Shown: piece by piece, positions 18,001-30,071 of the stretch
Position numbering within the stretch: the first letter of the stretch is position 1
Layout of the letters: each line of letters opens with the position of its first letter
NCBI GenBank assembly: GCA_914767715.1
Contig: OU612074.1
Location: forward strand, 16,354,062 to 16,418,061
Direction of reading: 5' to 3'
DNA: 64,000 nucleotides
Source of the DNA: Membranipora membranacea
Taxonomy: Eukaryota; Bryozoa; Gymnolaemata; Cheilostomatida; Membraniporidae
Program-made: the position numbers and the translations under genes
The notes under the pieces: generated by a model
What the model was told of the DNA's origin: nothing
What the model saw: only the letters and a program-made list of their open reading frames with translations
Databases searched by the model: none

Positions 18001-20457
18001 AATCATCTTAACTGTATTGGTGTTAAATCCTTTTTCAAGTTCTTTATTTTCAAAATAACCCAGAACGGTGACCTTTGGAAATTCAAATAAAATATTTTGT
18101 TAATATCATAGTAATTATTTCTTTTAGCAAATGTGTCACTTCGAACAAGAAATGCAAATGAGTATTGAAAGTTTGCATGTTACAAATGCTCCTGCTTTAT
18201 TGCTAAAATGTTCCAGATTGAATCTAATTTTACAAGCATTCGCAAAAAACTTTCGTATTGCGGAGGGGCGCTACCGCATCCCTTCCACACCCACCCTGCC
18301 CTTTTCCATACACATGCAAAATTGGGATACAGTCATGTACCCAGCCAGATCAAACATCACACCACAAAACTTCACAAGATTTTTTAAATTAATATTACTG
18401 TTGAGCTGAAGTTCCTTGCAACGTGCCACAGCTTTCCACATAAATCTGTTTTACTTTGTATAAAATTGTTTCTTCGGTTCCGATTTTACACCTGAAAGAT
18501 ATGTTGCGCCCTTTTGTATTGAGCCTGTGTAAAGTTTGGCCTTTTTTAGAGAAAGGTTGCCCACCCATGCTCTAGAACAATTTTGATACATTTGCCTGAA
18601 TTCGGAGTTGTTTTCCCTCTAATGAACGGGGAGCAACTCCGAATACAGACAAATGAATCGAAATTGATCAAACATCACTCTGACCGATGAACTTAGCTAT
18701 GATCTGTCCAACCGAGTTTTGCTTATTTTCGGTGGTCTCTGATCTTATCAGTTCAAGTGATAACAATTTATTGTGGAGCCTCTCCATGCTCTAAGGAGAG
18801 GAAACAGTCACAAGAGTGAGGGCCTGCACATTTTCCCCTCAACTTAAGCTTGCCAAACGACAGTAGCATTTATCCCTTTAGGTATTTAAACTACTGCTGC
18901 CACTCACGCATATTTGTGTTCATTGAATTCTGGATAGCTCCATGATAATTAATTGAGACCTAAATCTCATAATTGTCACCTTACGGGCAAAGAAGTTGCA
19001 CAAACTGATCCTCAAAATAAGGGCATGAAATCTACGCACCAGCTTATGACGTGTACAATTTGCACTAGTAAGACGGTAACAACGTCACCTGTTGCGGTAG
19101 ATAATTAATTTCATACCCTTATTTTGACGATCAGTTTGTGCAAACTATTTGCTCATTAGGTGACGATGCTGAGATTGCAGCCCCCATTTATTTGTTTTGA
19201 GCTATACAGGATTCTATAAGCACACATTTGGCTGTGTGGCAGCAGTTGTTTAATAATAGGAAATGTGGGAAGAGAGCAGTTAAAGTACTTTTTTCAAGAC
19301 AAGAGGTTACTGGCAACTGACTCCCAGTGAGGCAAAGGCCATATTACAAATCCTGATGTGAATCGAATCATTAAATCACCCAAAAACTATGCTTGTCCAA
19401 ACTAAGGCAGTATTTACTCGTTCAGGTATCAAATACTAAGTAATGTTGGATGTGAGCAGAAAAGTATTCCTTCCTGGTCAGGAGGATGCTAGGAAACTGG
19501 GCAATATGGCGACAGCTAATATAATAATACTGATATGAATTGAGGCCCGTACTCGAGGTCCTCTCTCTCTCTCTCTGGACTTTACTGTTTTAGGGATTTG
19601 GTTTTATGAAGTTTTGTAATGAATTTTGCAATCTGCATGATCAGTGAAACCTAAGTATGATAACCTACCTTGCATCTGTTATGCTGGATTCAGTGGCTGA
19701 AATGTCAAAAAGAGCAATACTTCAGTAAAAACTTCGGCAGTGGGAAATAACCACTTGGTAATCCTAGATACTTATATATTATACTTATAAATAAGTGTTT
19801 AAAGATGCAGAGCCATCTCCATAACTAGTAATCAGGAGTTGTCCCCACTGCTCCAACCGTTACGTCAATATACATTGAATAATCTTTATCAGACACAATT
19901 TAACGGTTGTGTGCAATGTTTCACACAATGTAGCACTGCTTCATCATACTTCCTGTCAGATTGCAAATACCACAACCGTCACATTGTCGCAATCTCTCTC
20001 CAAAACATATTGCAAAACATAAACAGAGAAAATCTTGAATTGCGAATTTGTTAATAAATTGTGTTTTAAGAGCCATGAAATATTGCATATGAACAAACTG
20101 TCTGCTCGCAACACACAACACTTTTTATTGAAAGCCTGTGTATATGACATTGCCACTAAGCACAAATCCAAAACTATCTTGCATACCTACAACTACCGAT
20201 TGTCATTGCACGTGCAACCTACAAGCCTAATCAGCTAGGTCTTTCAATTAGAAACAGCCAAAATCACAATCTTATCGCTCTTGAAACACCAAGTGAGTGA
20301 TAATTTTGAGCGATGTGATAGTGATAAGTTGCTTTAGTAAATGATCACTCATTCTAATTGAAAGACCCCCCTGGCAGATTCTCAAACAGACTCATGTCTA
20401 TATCTTTCTGATAACTGGATATGCAGCAACAGGCCAGTCATAGGGTATGACTAAGTG

Positions 20458-20490
<33 letters not shown>

Positions 20491-22694
20491 CGATTGATCG
20501 ATTGATTGATTTATTGATTTATTAGCTATCACAAACTTAAAAATGTTGCGAAAAAATGATGATGAGGAGTAAATAATCTTGAATCTTACTTGATGGTAAT
20601 TCTGTTGTTGTTGGTTTTACTGTAGTAGTGGTCGTAGTTTCGAGAAGATCAGTAATAATAGCACCGGTAGAAGTATCACTGACTTGCCGCTTGACGATGC
20701 CGAATTCTAATTCATATGCATCTGATAACAAATTTTAAATTAAAATGGCGTATAAAATGGAGTTTAATTTTTAGTTTGAGGTAAATGAATATAGTTGTGA
20801 TCTTTTGGCTATCCAGGCTACCCAAAATATATACAGGCCACCCAGGGTTTATCTAGGATACCAAGGATGTATCCAGACCACCCAGGATGCTGGATTCACT
20901 GTTATTCATGTTATGTTTTTATGGGCTATCTTTTTGATGTCTCAAGCGTACTTCACTAGACATTGTATTATAACATGTATCACCCTATTTAAGTCTTGAA
21001 TTACTCTACGGTCTGGCCTCATGGAAATCAAACTAACTTACAATTATCAACAACACAAGGGGTTTCCAATAGAATTGAACCTACCTAGTTTATCATTGAA
21101 CAAAAGATAAATATATCAGATATACAAGGAAGCAGCACTATTTCCAAGTGAAAACAGCAATAAATCCTGATCGTTGGCCTAAGAGCAAACTCTTAACATA
21201 TAGGTGGGGAGGAAAAAGTGAAATCAACTCAAAACGTACACAGAGGGCGGGCTGTCGTCGAAATGACTAAAGAGTTCCGAACCAGTTTGTCTGCATAAGG
21301 AGTCCCCCCCCCCTTCCACTGGCAAGACAAAGGCAAGTCTGTCGCGTCTTGTTGATGGTGGGGTAGCAACTGGAAGGCAGTCAAAATGGATTCAGTTTGT
21401 TGATGGTCCTCTGAACATACACACTACAAATTATATTTGCTTGTAATATTTAGAAGCATACCAGGGTCTCCTTGCAGATCTGTGTCATCTAATAGTAATC
21501 CTACTCCATCTAATTCTTTTGGATCCAAATTGATTGCTCCTGATTCACTTTCTAGTTTGTCAGATATGACGTGGACCCAGCCTGCTGGGCCTTGCACCTC
21601 TCTGTAGATATATAAAGCAATGGGTATCAATTCCATGCATCATGCCATGCCGCAACAAGGCTCTCCTGCATAAAACCTCTCTAGGATTTTCTGACAATTT
21701 ATTTAGAAGAATCCTTCACCGAATTTTGCAATGTTTCAGTTCTTTATTTTTGTGAGTGGATGGTGTTGTGCTGTTTGGATTGCATGGTCAGATAAGAGTA
21801 GAGTTTTTTAAGGTAATAACTCTTTTTTTAAAAGTGTAATCATTGTAACTGACAACACAACCCAGATATTAACAACAATGATCTTAGCTGGAACCAGCTA
21901 GACGTGGCAGCATTCAGTGTGCTACAGGACCGTAGCTAGGGGAGGCAGGGAGGCCAGTGTATTTTGCTTTCTAGAACACTGCCTCCCCTAGAAAGCAAAA
22001 AACAGGGCTAAATCAAGATAACTGAGTAATCCATGCCAGAATCAGCTCCTGTGGGATTTCTTTTTGGTATTCGCACGCTTTAATTTGCTTGGGGAGAAGC
22101 TACAGAACCCCTCTTGGTGAGCTTCAGACTCACCTCTGGCTTTTGCCTCCCCAACCATTTTTTCTCACCCGAAACTACTAGTAACATCAGATCAATCGCA
22201 TGTCTGGCGTTATTGCTCTGAATTCCACATAATTTCATTGTGAGATACTGTGAGCTACTGGTCTACGTGTTAAGATCATGTGTTGTCATTATGATCATGT
22301 TATTACTTTAGACCCCGCTGTGTCTGGTCAGTAGCCTACGCTACAAGGGAGCCTGCGGCACAAACTTAGGAAACACACTTCTCGGATACCTTTTGGGTTT
22401 CTAGGTTGCTTGAAATCCCTCACTCAGTAAGAGGACTAAGTACATCATATTACGATTCTCTTTAGGGATTGCTTTAATCTTATGTATCTTATCAAATAGC
22501 ATGTGGAGTGTAGATGACTATTCTTTACTTCTTTTTACACCTAGCGTTTCAGTCCGCAACAGACCACTAGCTCAAGCTTTATATACATAGTAATTTAACA
22601 GTGTTATTAAACAGTATTTCATGCTCACTCACCTGCCAGCATCAAGTATTTGTAGTAAACCTAGCAAAAGGGTGCAGAACACCACAAAAGCCAT
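13804..22694 (-). CDS. Secreted modular protein with LGWSEEE/cysteine repeats (six exons)
   Basis: Exons 22694-22633, 21601-21462, 20721-20590, 19696-19669, 15478-15300, 15050-13804 join in frame to 595 residues. Exon 1 encodes a signal peptide 'MAFVVFCTLLLGLLQILDAG'. Module a is 'EVQGPAGW' to 'LLLDDTDLQGDP'; module b 'DAYELEFGIVKRQVSDT' plus a TTTTTT tract; module c 'TESSITDAR'; a diverged a module 'EYITGLKDLIKIEV'; then a Thr/Pro linker and the repeat exon. The link c to 15478 is inferred from phase (2) and the shared 'RE' start. Likely secreted; family not recognised. It lies in the left palindrome arm, at least from 18.8 kb upward. A possible separate start exon at 15829-15741 would make the last two exons a gene of their own. 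Confidence 0.55.
15300..15478 (-). CDS. Diverged module a exon ('REYITGLKDLIKIEV')
   Basis: 179-nt exon (phase 2 in, 1 out), acceptor 'tttttatttcag', donor GTAAGG. It reads 'EYITGLKDLIKIEVGISGN', 'ANEIWVALSVEDGTNKLVKV'. It has the same phase class as the 'REVQGP' exons and starts with the same R-E. It splices in frame to 15050. Confidence 0.6.
15741..15829 (-). pseudogene. Possible signal-peptide exon lacking an ATG
   Basis: Frame ending 'TTPKEKIR' at donor GTATGA (phase 2) splices in frame to 15478 and is preceded by a hydrophobic run 'WCWLLQVFYVIASTAVF', like the signal exons at 22694 and 56081. The frame has two stops just upstream and no ATG; the nearby ATG (15840) is in another frame. 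Either the start was lost or this is not an exon. Confidence 0.3.
15856..16665. mobile_element. TIR-bearing non-autonomous DNA element
   Basis: The ends form imperfect inverted repeats of about 80 bases. The left end has 'ttttgtctatg', 'gcaatgggattgtgt' and 'cagatgagacc'; the right end has, in reverse complement, the same words in the same order ('ggtctcatctg', 'cacaaccccattgcg', 'ttttgtctatg'). The interior is AT-rich with no transposase frame. 'aatcc' flanks both ends, a possible short target duplication. Confidence 0.5.
16666..17782. other. Intronic stretch between transposon copies
   Basis: Apart from the MITE at 17028-17258, it has a duplicated phrase ('aatttctatggttca' at about 16773 and 16909). 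No exon found. Confidence 0.35.
17028..17258. mobile_element. Short palindromic MITE, solitary copy
   Basis: Begins 'ggtgtttcaattagaa' and ends with the inverted 'tttctaatggagagacgcc'. The interior words 'caagtgagtgataa' and 'gctttagtaaaggatcactc' match the 130-bp elements at 20238-20367 and 60903-61032. Confidence 0.55.
17783..18569. mobile_element. hAT-like non-autonomous element, copy 2
   Basis: Starts 'CAGCTGTCGGCAACC' and ends with the reverse complement of 'CATGGGTGGGCAACC', the same terminal pair as the element at 35756-36658 but in opposite orientation. Flanking 8-mers 'gtctagat' and 'ctctagaa' match at six central bases, an eroded 8-bp target duplication typical of hAT. 787 bases, no transposase. 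ORFs inside it are not genes. Confidence 0.7.
20238..20367. mobile_element. 130-bp MITE with 'GGTCTTTCAATTAGAA' ends
   Basis: Perfect terminal inverted repeat 'GGTCTTTCAATTAGAA' at both ends; interior has no coding capacity. The same insertion, same length, is at 60903-61032 in inverted orientation, so it predates the duplication. Confidence 0.7.
20456..20524. repeat. (GATT)n microsatellite
   Basis: About 17 tandem tetranucleotides GATT/GATC. An inverted shorter array is at 60769-60812 in the mirror arm. Confidence 0.85.
20722..21461. other. Intron between modules a and b (left gene)
   Basis: Contains a short tandem phrase around 'ccaggatg' / 'atccaggctacc' (20810-20890) and a C-run at 21306. 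Mirror matches at 57205-57942 and 59909-60640. Confidence 0.45.
21602..22632. other. Intron 1 of the left modular gene
   Basis: Holds a short inverted repeat around 'ctaggggaggcag' (21930-21995), a motif also present at 59380 and 62880. No exon. Confidence 0.4.
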
Positions 22695-23274
22695 AAGTTG
22701 TCAATGCAGTCATCAAGAGTGCCACAACTTTGAAAATGAGTTTTGTGTTACTAGGTTGTGCAAGTACTTTAATTTTTTATTGGTCAGAAATGCAGCCATT
22801 ACATTGTTGTACATCCAGGCATGCCTTTTGTCAAACACATTGAATCTTCGTACACTGTTGTCATCATACTCTTGTTATCTTATTCGAAAGTAATTAATAA
22901 GGTTTTGTGAGTTTGGCTGTTCTTGTTTAACCTGTTTTATTGGCAGTCAGTATCATCTCAATATTTTAGGTTTAAATAGTAAAAGAATATAAGGGCCCTT
23001 TGTTTTTTGCTGAGCAAAATGTTCCAAGGCTTATTGAGGAAGCCCAAGAGTTATAATGGCTAACTGGATCCAATATTTTGTTTTTTCACTCTCTGATTGT
23101 GAATGATCTGGAAAAAATCATGCTATGTGCAATCCAGGATGAGCCATATACTCATTATTAGGTTAAGTGACTGCATCGGATTTCCTGAAGGCTGAGAGTC
23201 TGTGAGGCAATAATTGCCTCAAAGAATGAGGGGGAGGGTCATCACACCACAAAAATCAGAGAATGATGTTTTTT
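22695..23274. promoter_or_regulatory. Upstream region of the left modular gene
   Basis: Lies 5' of the start codon at 22694 and is conserved in inverted form at 55500-56080 and, more diverged, at 46950-48437. Promoter elements cannot be pinned down by eye. Plus-strand ORF 22621-22893 is antisense to the signal-peptide exon. Confidence 0.35.
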
Positions 23275-23407
23275 ACATATATATTTATAGATATATATAT
23301 ACTTTTATTGTCAGCAACAATTCATTATTTCAAATGTTTTTCATGATGTGACATAAGTGGCAAAAAAGAAAAATGATACAAACAAAGATTCAACAAAAAA
23401 TATAAGA

Positions 23408-26229
23408 CTATGCCAATAAACTGAAAAAATGTTGCATTAGCCTTTTCTTAAACATATTCAAAGTAAGAGTGCTTCTCAATGAAGAGGGTAAAATATTAAA
23501 GCTTGTTGCTATTTTGTGGTTTAAGTTGTCTAATGGAGGTTTAAGTAAGTGTGTATCTCTTCTTGGAAATCGGTGTGGTGTGGTAACAAAGAAATCAGAG
23601 ATGTATGGAGGTGATAAATTATTCAGAGCCTTAAATCCCGTAATGCAAGTAAAATAATTGCTCAGTATTGGAAGGGGTAAAATTTTAAGTGATGTACATA
23701 GGTCATTAGTAGGTGACAAATAAAAAGGTATATGTTAGGTATATGAACATTGGCCACAATTCTCAAGGCTCTTTTTTGCTGAGTGAAAATAGGGTTTGTG
23801 ATATTTGATGCACATAAGTTGTAATATATATGGATACCATAAATGAGATAACAGTGAATAAATTGAAAATAAAATTGTTTAGCAGAATGCGTGGTCAAGT
23901 AGGGTCTGCATAGCTTAAGTAAGTTTGTATTTTTTGACACCTTATCCAAAACAGTCTCACAATGGCCATTCAATGAAAATGAGTCAGATATCTTAAAGCC
24001 AAGAAGTTCAGTTTCATGCCTTTGAAATATTAGGTTATTGTCAATTTTTAAATTTAATGATGAATCCTCTCCAAAAGAACTTAAAAAGTGTGATTTTTTA
24101 TAATTTATTGTCATGTGATTATTTTTGCACCACTTGTTGATTGAAACCAAATCTCGATTACAAATTTGAACTAATGTAGAGGGAACAGAATGGCTTGCTA
24201 CAAAAACAGTGTCATCAGCATATGCATAAGAGTTCGAGGAGAGAGGTAGATTTAGTAGGTCATTTATATAAATCTGAAATAAAGTTGGTGCCAGTATTGA
24301 ACCTTGCGGCACCCCAATATTGATGTCAAGTATTGATGACACTGCACCATCAAAATGAACATACTGAGACCTGTCCTGTAGAAATGATGATAGCAACAAA
24401 AATGCCTTGTTCTCAAAATTAAAGTTCTGTAGTTTATTTTTTAATATTTGGTGATCAACACAATCAAATGCCTTGCAGAAATCAATAAACAGAAAAATAC
24501 TCTTCCTTTGTTTGAGTTTCTCAGAAGAATAGTCAGAAATAATTTTGCATGAATGTGCAGTGCGAAAACCGGACTGCGATGAAGATATTAGATGGTTTTC
24601 ATTCAAAAATATCTGAATATTAATATTTAAATGTTTTTCAAATATCTTTGAAAGAACGGGTAAAACTGATATAGGTCTATAATTTCCTGGGTCATCTTTT
24701 GACCCTGACTTAAAAATAGGGGTTACGCGAGCAATTTTCCAGACTTTTGGGAATACTCCTTCATCTAAAATTCTATTGAAAATATCTGTGAGCACTGGAC
24801 CTATGTAGGGAAATGTTTTGTTTAACATCCGAACTGAAATCTGGTCAGGACCAGTGCTTTTGCTTATGGGTATTGATTTTAGAAGCTTATGCAATGAGAC
24901 TGTTGTGAATTTTGGAAATTGTTTCAAACCTTTGTGGTGGTTATTTGGTAAAGTACTAGAAAAATCCGAAATCAACGAAAAATCTTTTGATAGCTTCGCA
25001 GCGATAGATGTAAAATGCTCGTTCAAATTACTGCTAGAAATATCAGCAGCATTGTCAATGTAGGTTTTAGTTTTGTTTCCGATATTTAGCGCATTCCACA
25101 ATGATTTGGTATTATGGCCTTTGGAATTTTCTACCAGTTTTGTCATATACTTCTTCTTTTTTCTTTTTATCATGTTAGTCACTAAGTTTCTTTCAGTTTT
25201 ATAAGAATCCCATAAATTTTGAGATTTATACTGATCTCTTAGTCTCATATGATGACGCACTTCATCATCAATCCACATAGGAAGGACCTCAGATTTGACA
25301 TAGCGAGTCCTCCATTTTATAAGTTTTGATGTTAAATTTAAGAAAGTTTCATTGAAATTCTCTATGACATGGTTGATGTTGCTGTAACATAGAGATTGGT
25401 GCCAGTCAACATTGCTGAAATATTTGTGTATATTTTCATCGGTAAATTTGCTATAATCGTTGAAATTTATCTTAATTCTTTTCTCTGATTTTACAACACC
25501 CTTTTTTCGTGTTGCCATAACCAAAAAATGATCACTTAAAGAGTATTTCAGAACTAAGCTAGAACGAACATTGGCTGGTTGGTTAGTGTATATGTGATCA
25601 ATGATAGATTCAGAATTTTCTGCAATTCTTGTAAAATCCTTTATTAGTTGTGTAAGTCCAAGTGGATTTATGACATTTCTAAACCACCTGACCAATGTGC
25701 TGTTATGACCGAGGTCAACATTAAAATCACCCAAAATGATTACTTTCCTGCAAATTGATACAATGTTCTCGATGTATTGAGTGAAGACATGGTTCCAATC
25801 AACAAGTGCGCTAGGTGGGCGATAAACGAAGCATGTTAAAAAAGATTGTGAGTGGGTTTGGGAGATTTTCAAAGTAATTGACTCAGGCATTGAATGGTTT
25901 GCAACATTGATCTCTTCGAATGAAATACCAACACGTATGTAGCATAGCAAACCCCCTCCTTGACCAGTATTCCTATCCTGTCTTACAATATTATAGTTCA
26001 ATATATGGAAAAAACTATTTGATTTAGACTCATTTAGAAAAGTCTCAGATAAACAAAAAATGTCAAGATCATTTTCATGTAAGATCTTTTTAACTTCATC
26101 AATTTTGCTTGTAAGCCCTCTAATATTTAGATGAGCTATTTTCATGCCTTGAGTAAAATAACTAGACATTTGGAGTTGAAATTTCTGATAGGTGGCAATA
26201 TATGAATAAAGATTTGAGTGGTATACCAT
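23408..26229 (-). pseudogene. Retrotransposon ORF2: endonuclease and reverse transcriptase
   Basis: 26229-23662 is open for 855 codons. The apurinic-type endonuclease is N-terminal: 'KIAHLNIRGLTSKIDEVK', 'CLSETFLNES', 'VIILGDFNVDL', 'LSDHFLV'. The reverse transcriptase follows: 'STGPDQISVRML', 'YRPISVLPVLSKIFEK', 'QSGFRTAHSC', 'FIDFCKAFDCVDH', 'GVPQGSILAPTLF', and the catalytic 'YADDTVFVAS'. The C-terminal CR1-type region then shifts frame near 23700 and continues in 23719-23408 ('LCTSLKILPLP', 'FKALNNLSPPYISDFF'). Makes the cDNA by target-primed reverse transcription. Catalytic residues look intact; the frameshift makes it a probable recent pseudogene. Confidence 0.85.
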
Positions 26230-28299
26230 TGTGTATAGCGTGTTTCATGTCGGTTTGTGATGCGAATTTTACCTTCACAGTGCGCAAGGTCTTTTGAGAG
26301 TCTCTCAATAGTGGCCTCCGGATAAACTGCTTTGATATCTCGCTCTATATCATTGTTACTGCCTTCTTTAGGGACATTGTACATCGTGGCACAGTTTAAA
26401 TTCTGAGTCTTGGGGTCTTGTGGTCTCCTTGCAGTCGATCCACCAAAGAGGAGACAATTCCATTCCGTTACAATTTTTATAGCTGCAGCAGTATCTCTAA
26501 ATTGAATGGCCAGTTTTGGATGATCTGACTTAAACTTATATGGCGTTATTTTTTCTACAATCACTAGACCATAATGTTTGCAGATCTCTTGTCGAGTAAT
26601 ATCTTGGTTGTAATTTAAATGGAAAGCTGAGTCTTTCTCAATATTGACGATAATGTTTCTTTCAGGTGCAAATGGTTCTCTATGCGTTGACTGTGGATGG
26701 TCTGAGCTGTGTTGGTCCTTACTGGATGATTTGAGTTTTGAATTTCTGCTGTGAAGGGTATTATTGTTTGGTGATCCACTATGGTGTGGTGAATGGGAAG
26801 GCCGGCCGTGGGATTGGAAGGATAGTGGTCGGGATAAAGGGTTTGCCTGGTTTGGTTGAGTGGAAGTGGGTGGTGTTGGTATGAAGGGGGAAACATGTGC
26901 ACCAGTGTCGTGACTTTGTGTTTTTCCAGCAACCTCTGCATACGTTCCAAATTTCTGGTTGATGGAAGATTCCAGTTGTTGTTTTACACAGAACAGTTGA
27001 TGGTTAAATTTCTGCTCCATAGTTTCTGAGAAATGGCTCAGGTGAGCACGTAATGTGTCATTGGTTAATGGTCCGATGTTTCTGCTCTCCTGCAATTGTT
27101 GGATGATCTTGGCCTGGTTATTGACTACCTCTTCCAGTTCTTGAATTCTTGATTGCAGTGACTTGTTCAAAGCCTTGCACATATCTAGACTGCAGTCTGG
27201 AATTTTGGTAGGTGGTGAAGAAATTGGTGGGTAAGAACTTACGTCAGAGATTGGTGGAGGGATCGATTTATTGAGAGGAGATCTTGATCTTGATCTTGAT
27301 TTTTCTCTTGATTTCTTTGGTGGAGTGAGTTGGTCATGTATTCCTGTCTCAGCTTGTCTCCTGTTAAAGGTTGCAGATTTAAGCTGTTGGTTGATGGGAG
27401 AGGAATTTGTTATAGCGGTTCGAACATGAGTGATATCTATGTCAGACTGGATAATAGGAGATGAGGTGTTGGGGATGGGTGATATAGGACTGGCCGTATT
27501 GTTGATTGGGCTCTGGTTTTTGACTGGGCTCTGTTGGGAAGGGGTGGTGGGATGGGAAGGCAAACCCTTTGATGACTCACTTTCAATATTTGATGAAGTT
27601 GATGGTACAGGGTGAGTTGGGAGCGATGGCTCAGTAGCTTCATCTCTGCTATGTGTGAAAGATGGACTATTGATTGATGTATCCATATTACTTTCGTCTG
27701 AGAAGCTATCTCTTTCATAGTTTTTTACACTAGCCAGAGCTGTGTGGCAGATTGATTGATAATCCTGGTTAGCAGCATCAAAAACGTGATGAGGCATCTT
27801 AGACATTATTTCCTCGTAGTGAGCCATGAAATAGTTAATATCTGAATTTCCGTTCCCCAAAATAGTGGATGTCGTATTAAAAAAGTTGATAGTATAAACT
27901 TTTTTTTCCTTTCTTTTTAGCTTTTTTCGAAACACTTATACATGCTCCACTTTTATCAACAGTTAACTTAGAACACACACCTTCAATATCTTTAGTTTTG
28001 AGAAAGTTTGCTAGTGAAGTTTTGATCCACTCGAATGCAGCGGTGTTACATACAATCACTATCTGCGGGTTTTTGGTAGTGCCCTTAACTTCTATAGTTG
28101 ATGTTTGGTTAAAGGTACTATCCAGCTTCTTCTGAATGGCATTTATCTTGTCCAGATAATATGGCACTTGGTTGACATGTTCCTCAGTTGAATTAGGCTT
28201 CATTGTGAAAACCAGTGTAGGTTCAGAGGAAGATGAAGTACTATCCGAGTCTAAGTCATTGCTATTCTTTTTCCGCGCTCGGTGAAAATGTTTTATCAT
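26142..28299 (-). pseudogene. Retrotransposon ORF1: nucleic-acid-binding protein (frameshifted)
   Basis: Two overlapping frames, 28299-27877 (140 codons) and 27935-26142 (597 codons), join at an A-rich run near 27900 where 'KKAKKKGKK' continues out of frame, a single-base length change in poly-A. The long middle is Ser/Pro/Gln-rich with an SR-like 'KSREKSRSRSRSPLNKS' and a predicted coiled coil around 'IQELEEVVNNQAKIIQQLQE'. The C-terminal part ('AIKIVTEWNCLLFGG', 'NVPKEGSNNDIERDI') resembles the RRM/PRE-type region of CR1-group ORF1 proteins. It overlaps the start of ORF2 by about 88 bases. Confidence 0.75.
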
Positions 28300-28536
28300 T
28301 TGTTAAATATTACTAGTATAGGTTTTACTAAAAACAATGTCAGAGAAGTTTTTTATTGCTGCTTGCTGCGTCGCTCACAACAATCATTTCATGGATTTGA
28401 TTCACATAAATATAACCTTCATGGCTGCCAGCAGAATTATGAAAATTTTCGATTGGCAAGGTATGATTCACCTCATAGCCACGAAACGATTGACAAAGAA
28501 CAGGTCAACTCCTACCAAAGCTCTCCCCAGACAAAT

Positions 28537-28899
28537 ATGCACCTTGTAGCCCTGCTAGGAATGATTATTCTGATAACTGAGTGCATACAGGGCCTCCTAC
28601 TAAGAGGTGGAAGTTCTGTAAAAACACAGACTGATCTCCTGGAAGATGCCGACACTTTGCTCTCCCAGGTCTGGAAGACCCCTGTGCTGCCTGCTCTGTA
28701 ACCTGGCAGGAGGGTGACCAGAAGTACCCCCACTTCCTCTTCCAGAGCCACAGGGGTAGCTTCTGTGAATGTTGTGGAAGTTGGGTTTGATCTCCGTGGG
28801 AAAAAAAACTTTGTAACCATACCATGTGAGGAATGTCACGAGATTATTCAAGAGAGAATTACTACTACCACACAACCAACTAGACCAACGAGACCATAA
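28537..28899 (+). pseudogene. Cysteine-rich secreted protein, pseudogene (left arm)
   Basis: Starts with 'MHLVALLGMIILITECIQG', the signal peptide of the intact gene at 46746, but the intron and the first part of exon 2 are deleted, which puts the rest out of frame. In the frame of the mature protein there is a TGA where the intact copy has GGA, soon after 'FCKNTD', and later lost cysteines. The same deletion and the same TGA are in the copy at 55311-54947. The long ORF from 28282 is an artefact of the fusion. Confidence 0.75.
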
Positions 28900-30071
28900 A
28901 CGCATTGCAATGTGTAAAATCCTTGAATCACAGAGACCCCATATCAAATCTTAACATTAAATATTTGGATGATGAGGAAGCTTGTTAGCAATATCTTTCC
29001 AGGTGAATTTAATTCACCATTCTCGCTCGCTCTTTATTTTCAAGTTGATATAGCTCTGATAAAAATTGATGCAATTTAAATGACGTTTATTTGTCGTTAG
29101 AATAATCTAAAAACTACCCATTTTGTTCTGAAGTGGGTAGCATTTGTCGCATGAGGCAGCATTTAACCATTCTAATATTTAACTCTGGGAACTTTGAGGA
29201 GTTACAGAAAACAGGAATTTTGACCTTAAAAATACATTAATGGTTATAATAAATAATTATAATTCATACAAAATTACAATATTCCCAAGCATACTTTCTA
29301 GTCAATAATTGATGCATTCTGTGACACACTATGATATGATAGGATCGGTTGAGGAGGCTGATTTTCTGTCTGACATCAGGTTCAGTGACTTTTGTAATGC
29401 ATGACCCATAATATTGTATATATTATATATTATATATATTCTTTATTGTTTCTAATAAGTAGGTTTATTAAAATAATATCAACCCAAACAAGCTCGAAGG
29501 GATAAAAATACCGTTCAAAATGCAGCTCAAAATACAGATTGAAGATTAAAAATTAATTGCTGATGCTTAGAATACATCAAACATGACATACTATAATACA
29601 TTGGCTGTTCAGTGCTAAAGGCCAATGAGAACATGCAACATCGAGATGGAAAGTAGACAACTATGGGGATTGCAAGGAAAAAGTTTAAAAAGTCTTGTCA
29701 GGTTTTGTTTTCAAAAACAAAGCCAAAAAAGGTTATTGAATTTATATGTAGCTATGAAATAATGATTTGCTAAAAATAGCTGTCTTTCTGATTTCAACAG
29801 AAACTTTATAACTCATATTCATATTTTGAGAGGAAAGCTCAACTCAAGTCGATATCTATAAAACAGATATTGTTGAGGCTTGATTTCCTCTTCTGTGAGT
29901 ATTCTAGTTGTTAACTGGATGAGAAGATAAAAGGTAAGAGTAATTGCAGATTAACTTAACAATACATGATCAAGATGATGATAAATGTTAAGTTTTGAGT
30001 ATTGGACTTCTGTTTCAGCTTTATAAATATCTAAGGCTGCCACTGACCACAGTTTTGCGGTGAAGCCTGTG
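28900..30071. other. Region 3' of PAN-WSC gene A with a relic first exon
   Basis: 29020-28960 (minus) is a decayed copy of PAN-WSC exon 1, 'ATGGTGAATTAAATTCACC', with a TAA at the fourth codon. The block up to about 29340 resembles 34720-35100, so the PAN-WSC gene was once tandemly duplicated and the second copy lost. The rest is gene-free; TATA-rich repeats at 29415-29445. Confidence 0.55.

Larger units (their letters stand above)
19697..20589. other. Intron between modules b and c (left gene)
   Basis: Holds the 130-bp MITE (20238-20367) and a GATT microsatellite (20456-20524). Mirror counterpart is 60720-61500. Confidence 0.5.
23275..28390 (-). mobile_element. CR1/Daphne-like non-LTR retrotransposon
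   Basis: About 5.1 kb on the minus strand with ORF1, ORF2 and a short 3' end of TATATA repeats. Boundaries come from the uninterrupted mirror sequence at about 55490-55520: the left flank '...gatgttttttA' and right flank 'ATGGATTTGATTC' are adjacent there. No clear target-site duplication. Almost full length (5' leader of about 90 bases) but each ORF carries one frame disruption, so probably inactive. Present only in this arm. Confidence 0.85.

Noticed and set aside
22621-22893. 90-codon plus-strand ORF conserved at 55882-56154
   Set aside because: Antisense to the signal-peptide exon; conserved only because the whole segment is duplicated.
28282-28701. 139-codon ORF as a gene
   Set aside because: Fuses retrotransposon 5' sequence to the cysteine-rich pseudogene across the insertion boundary at 28390.
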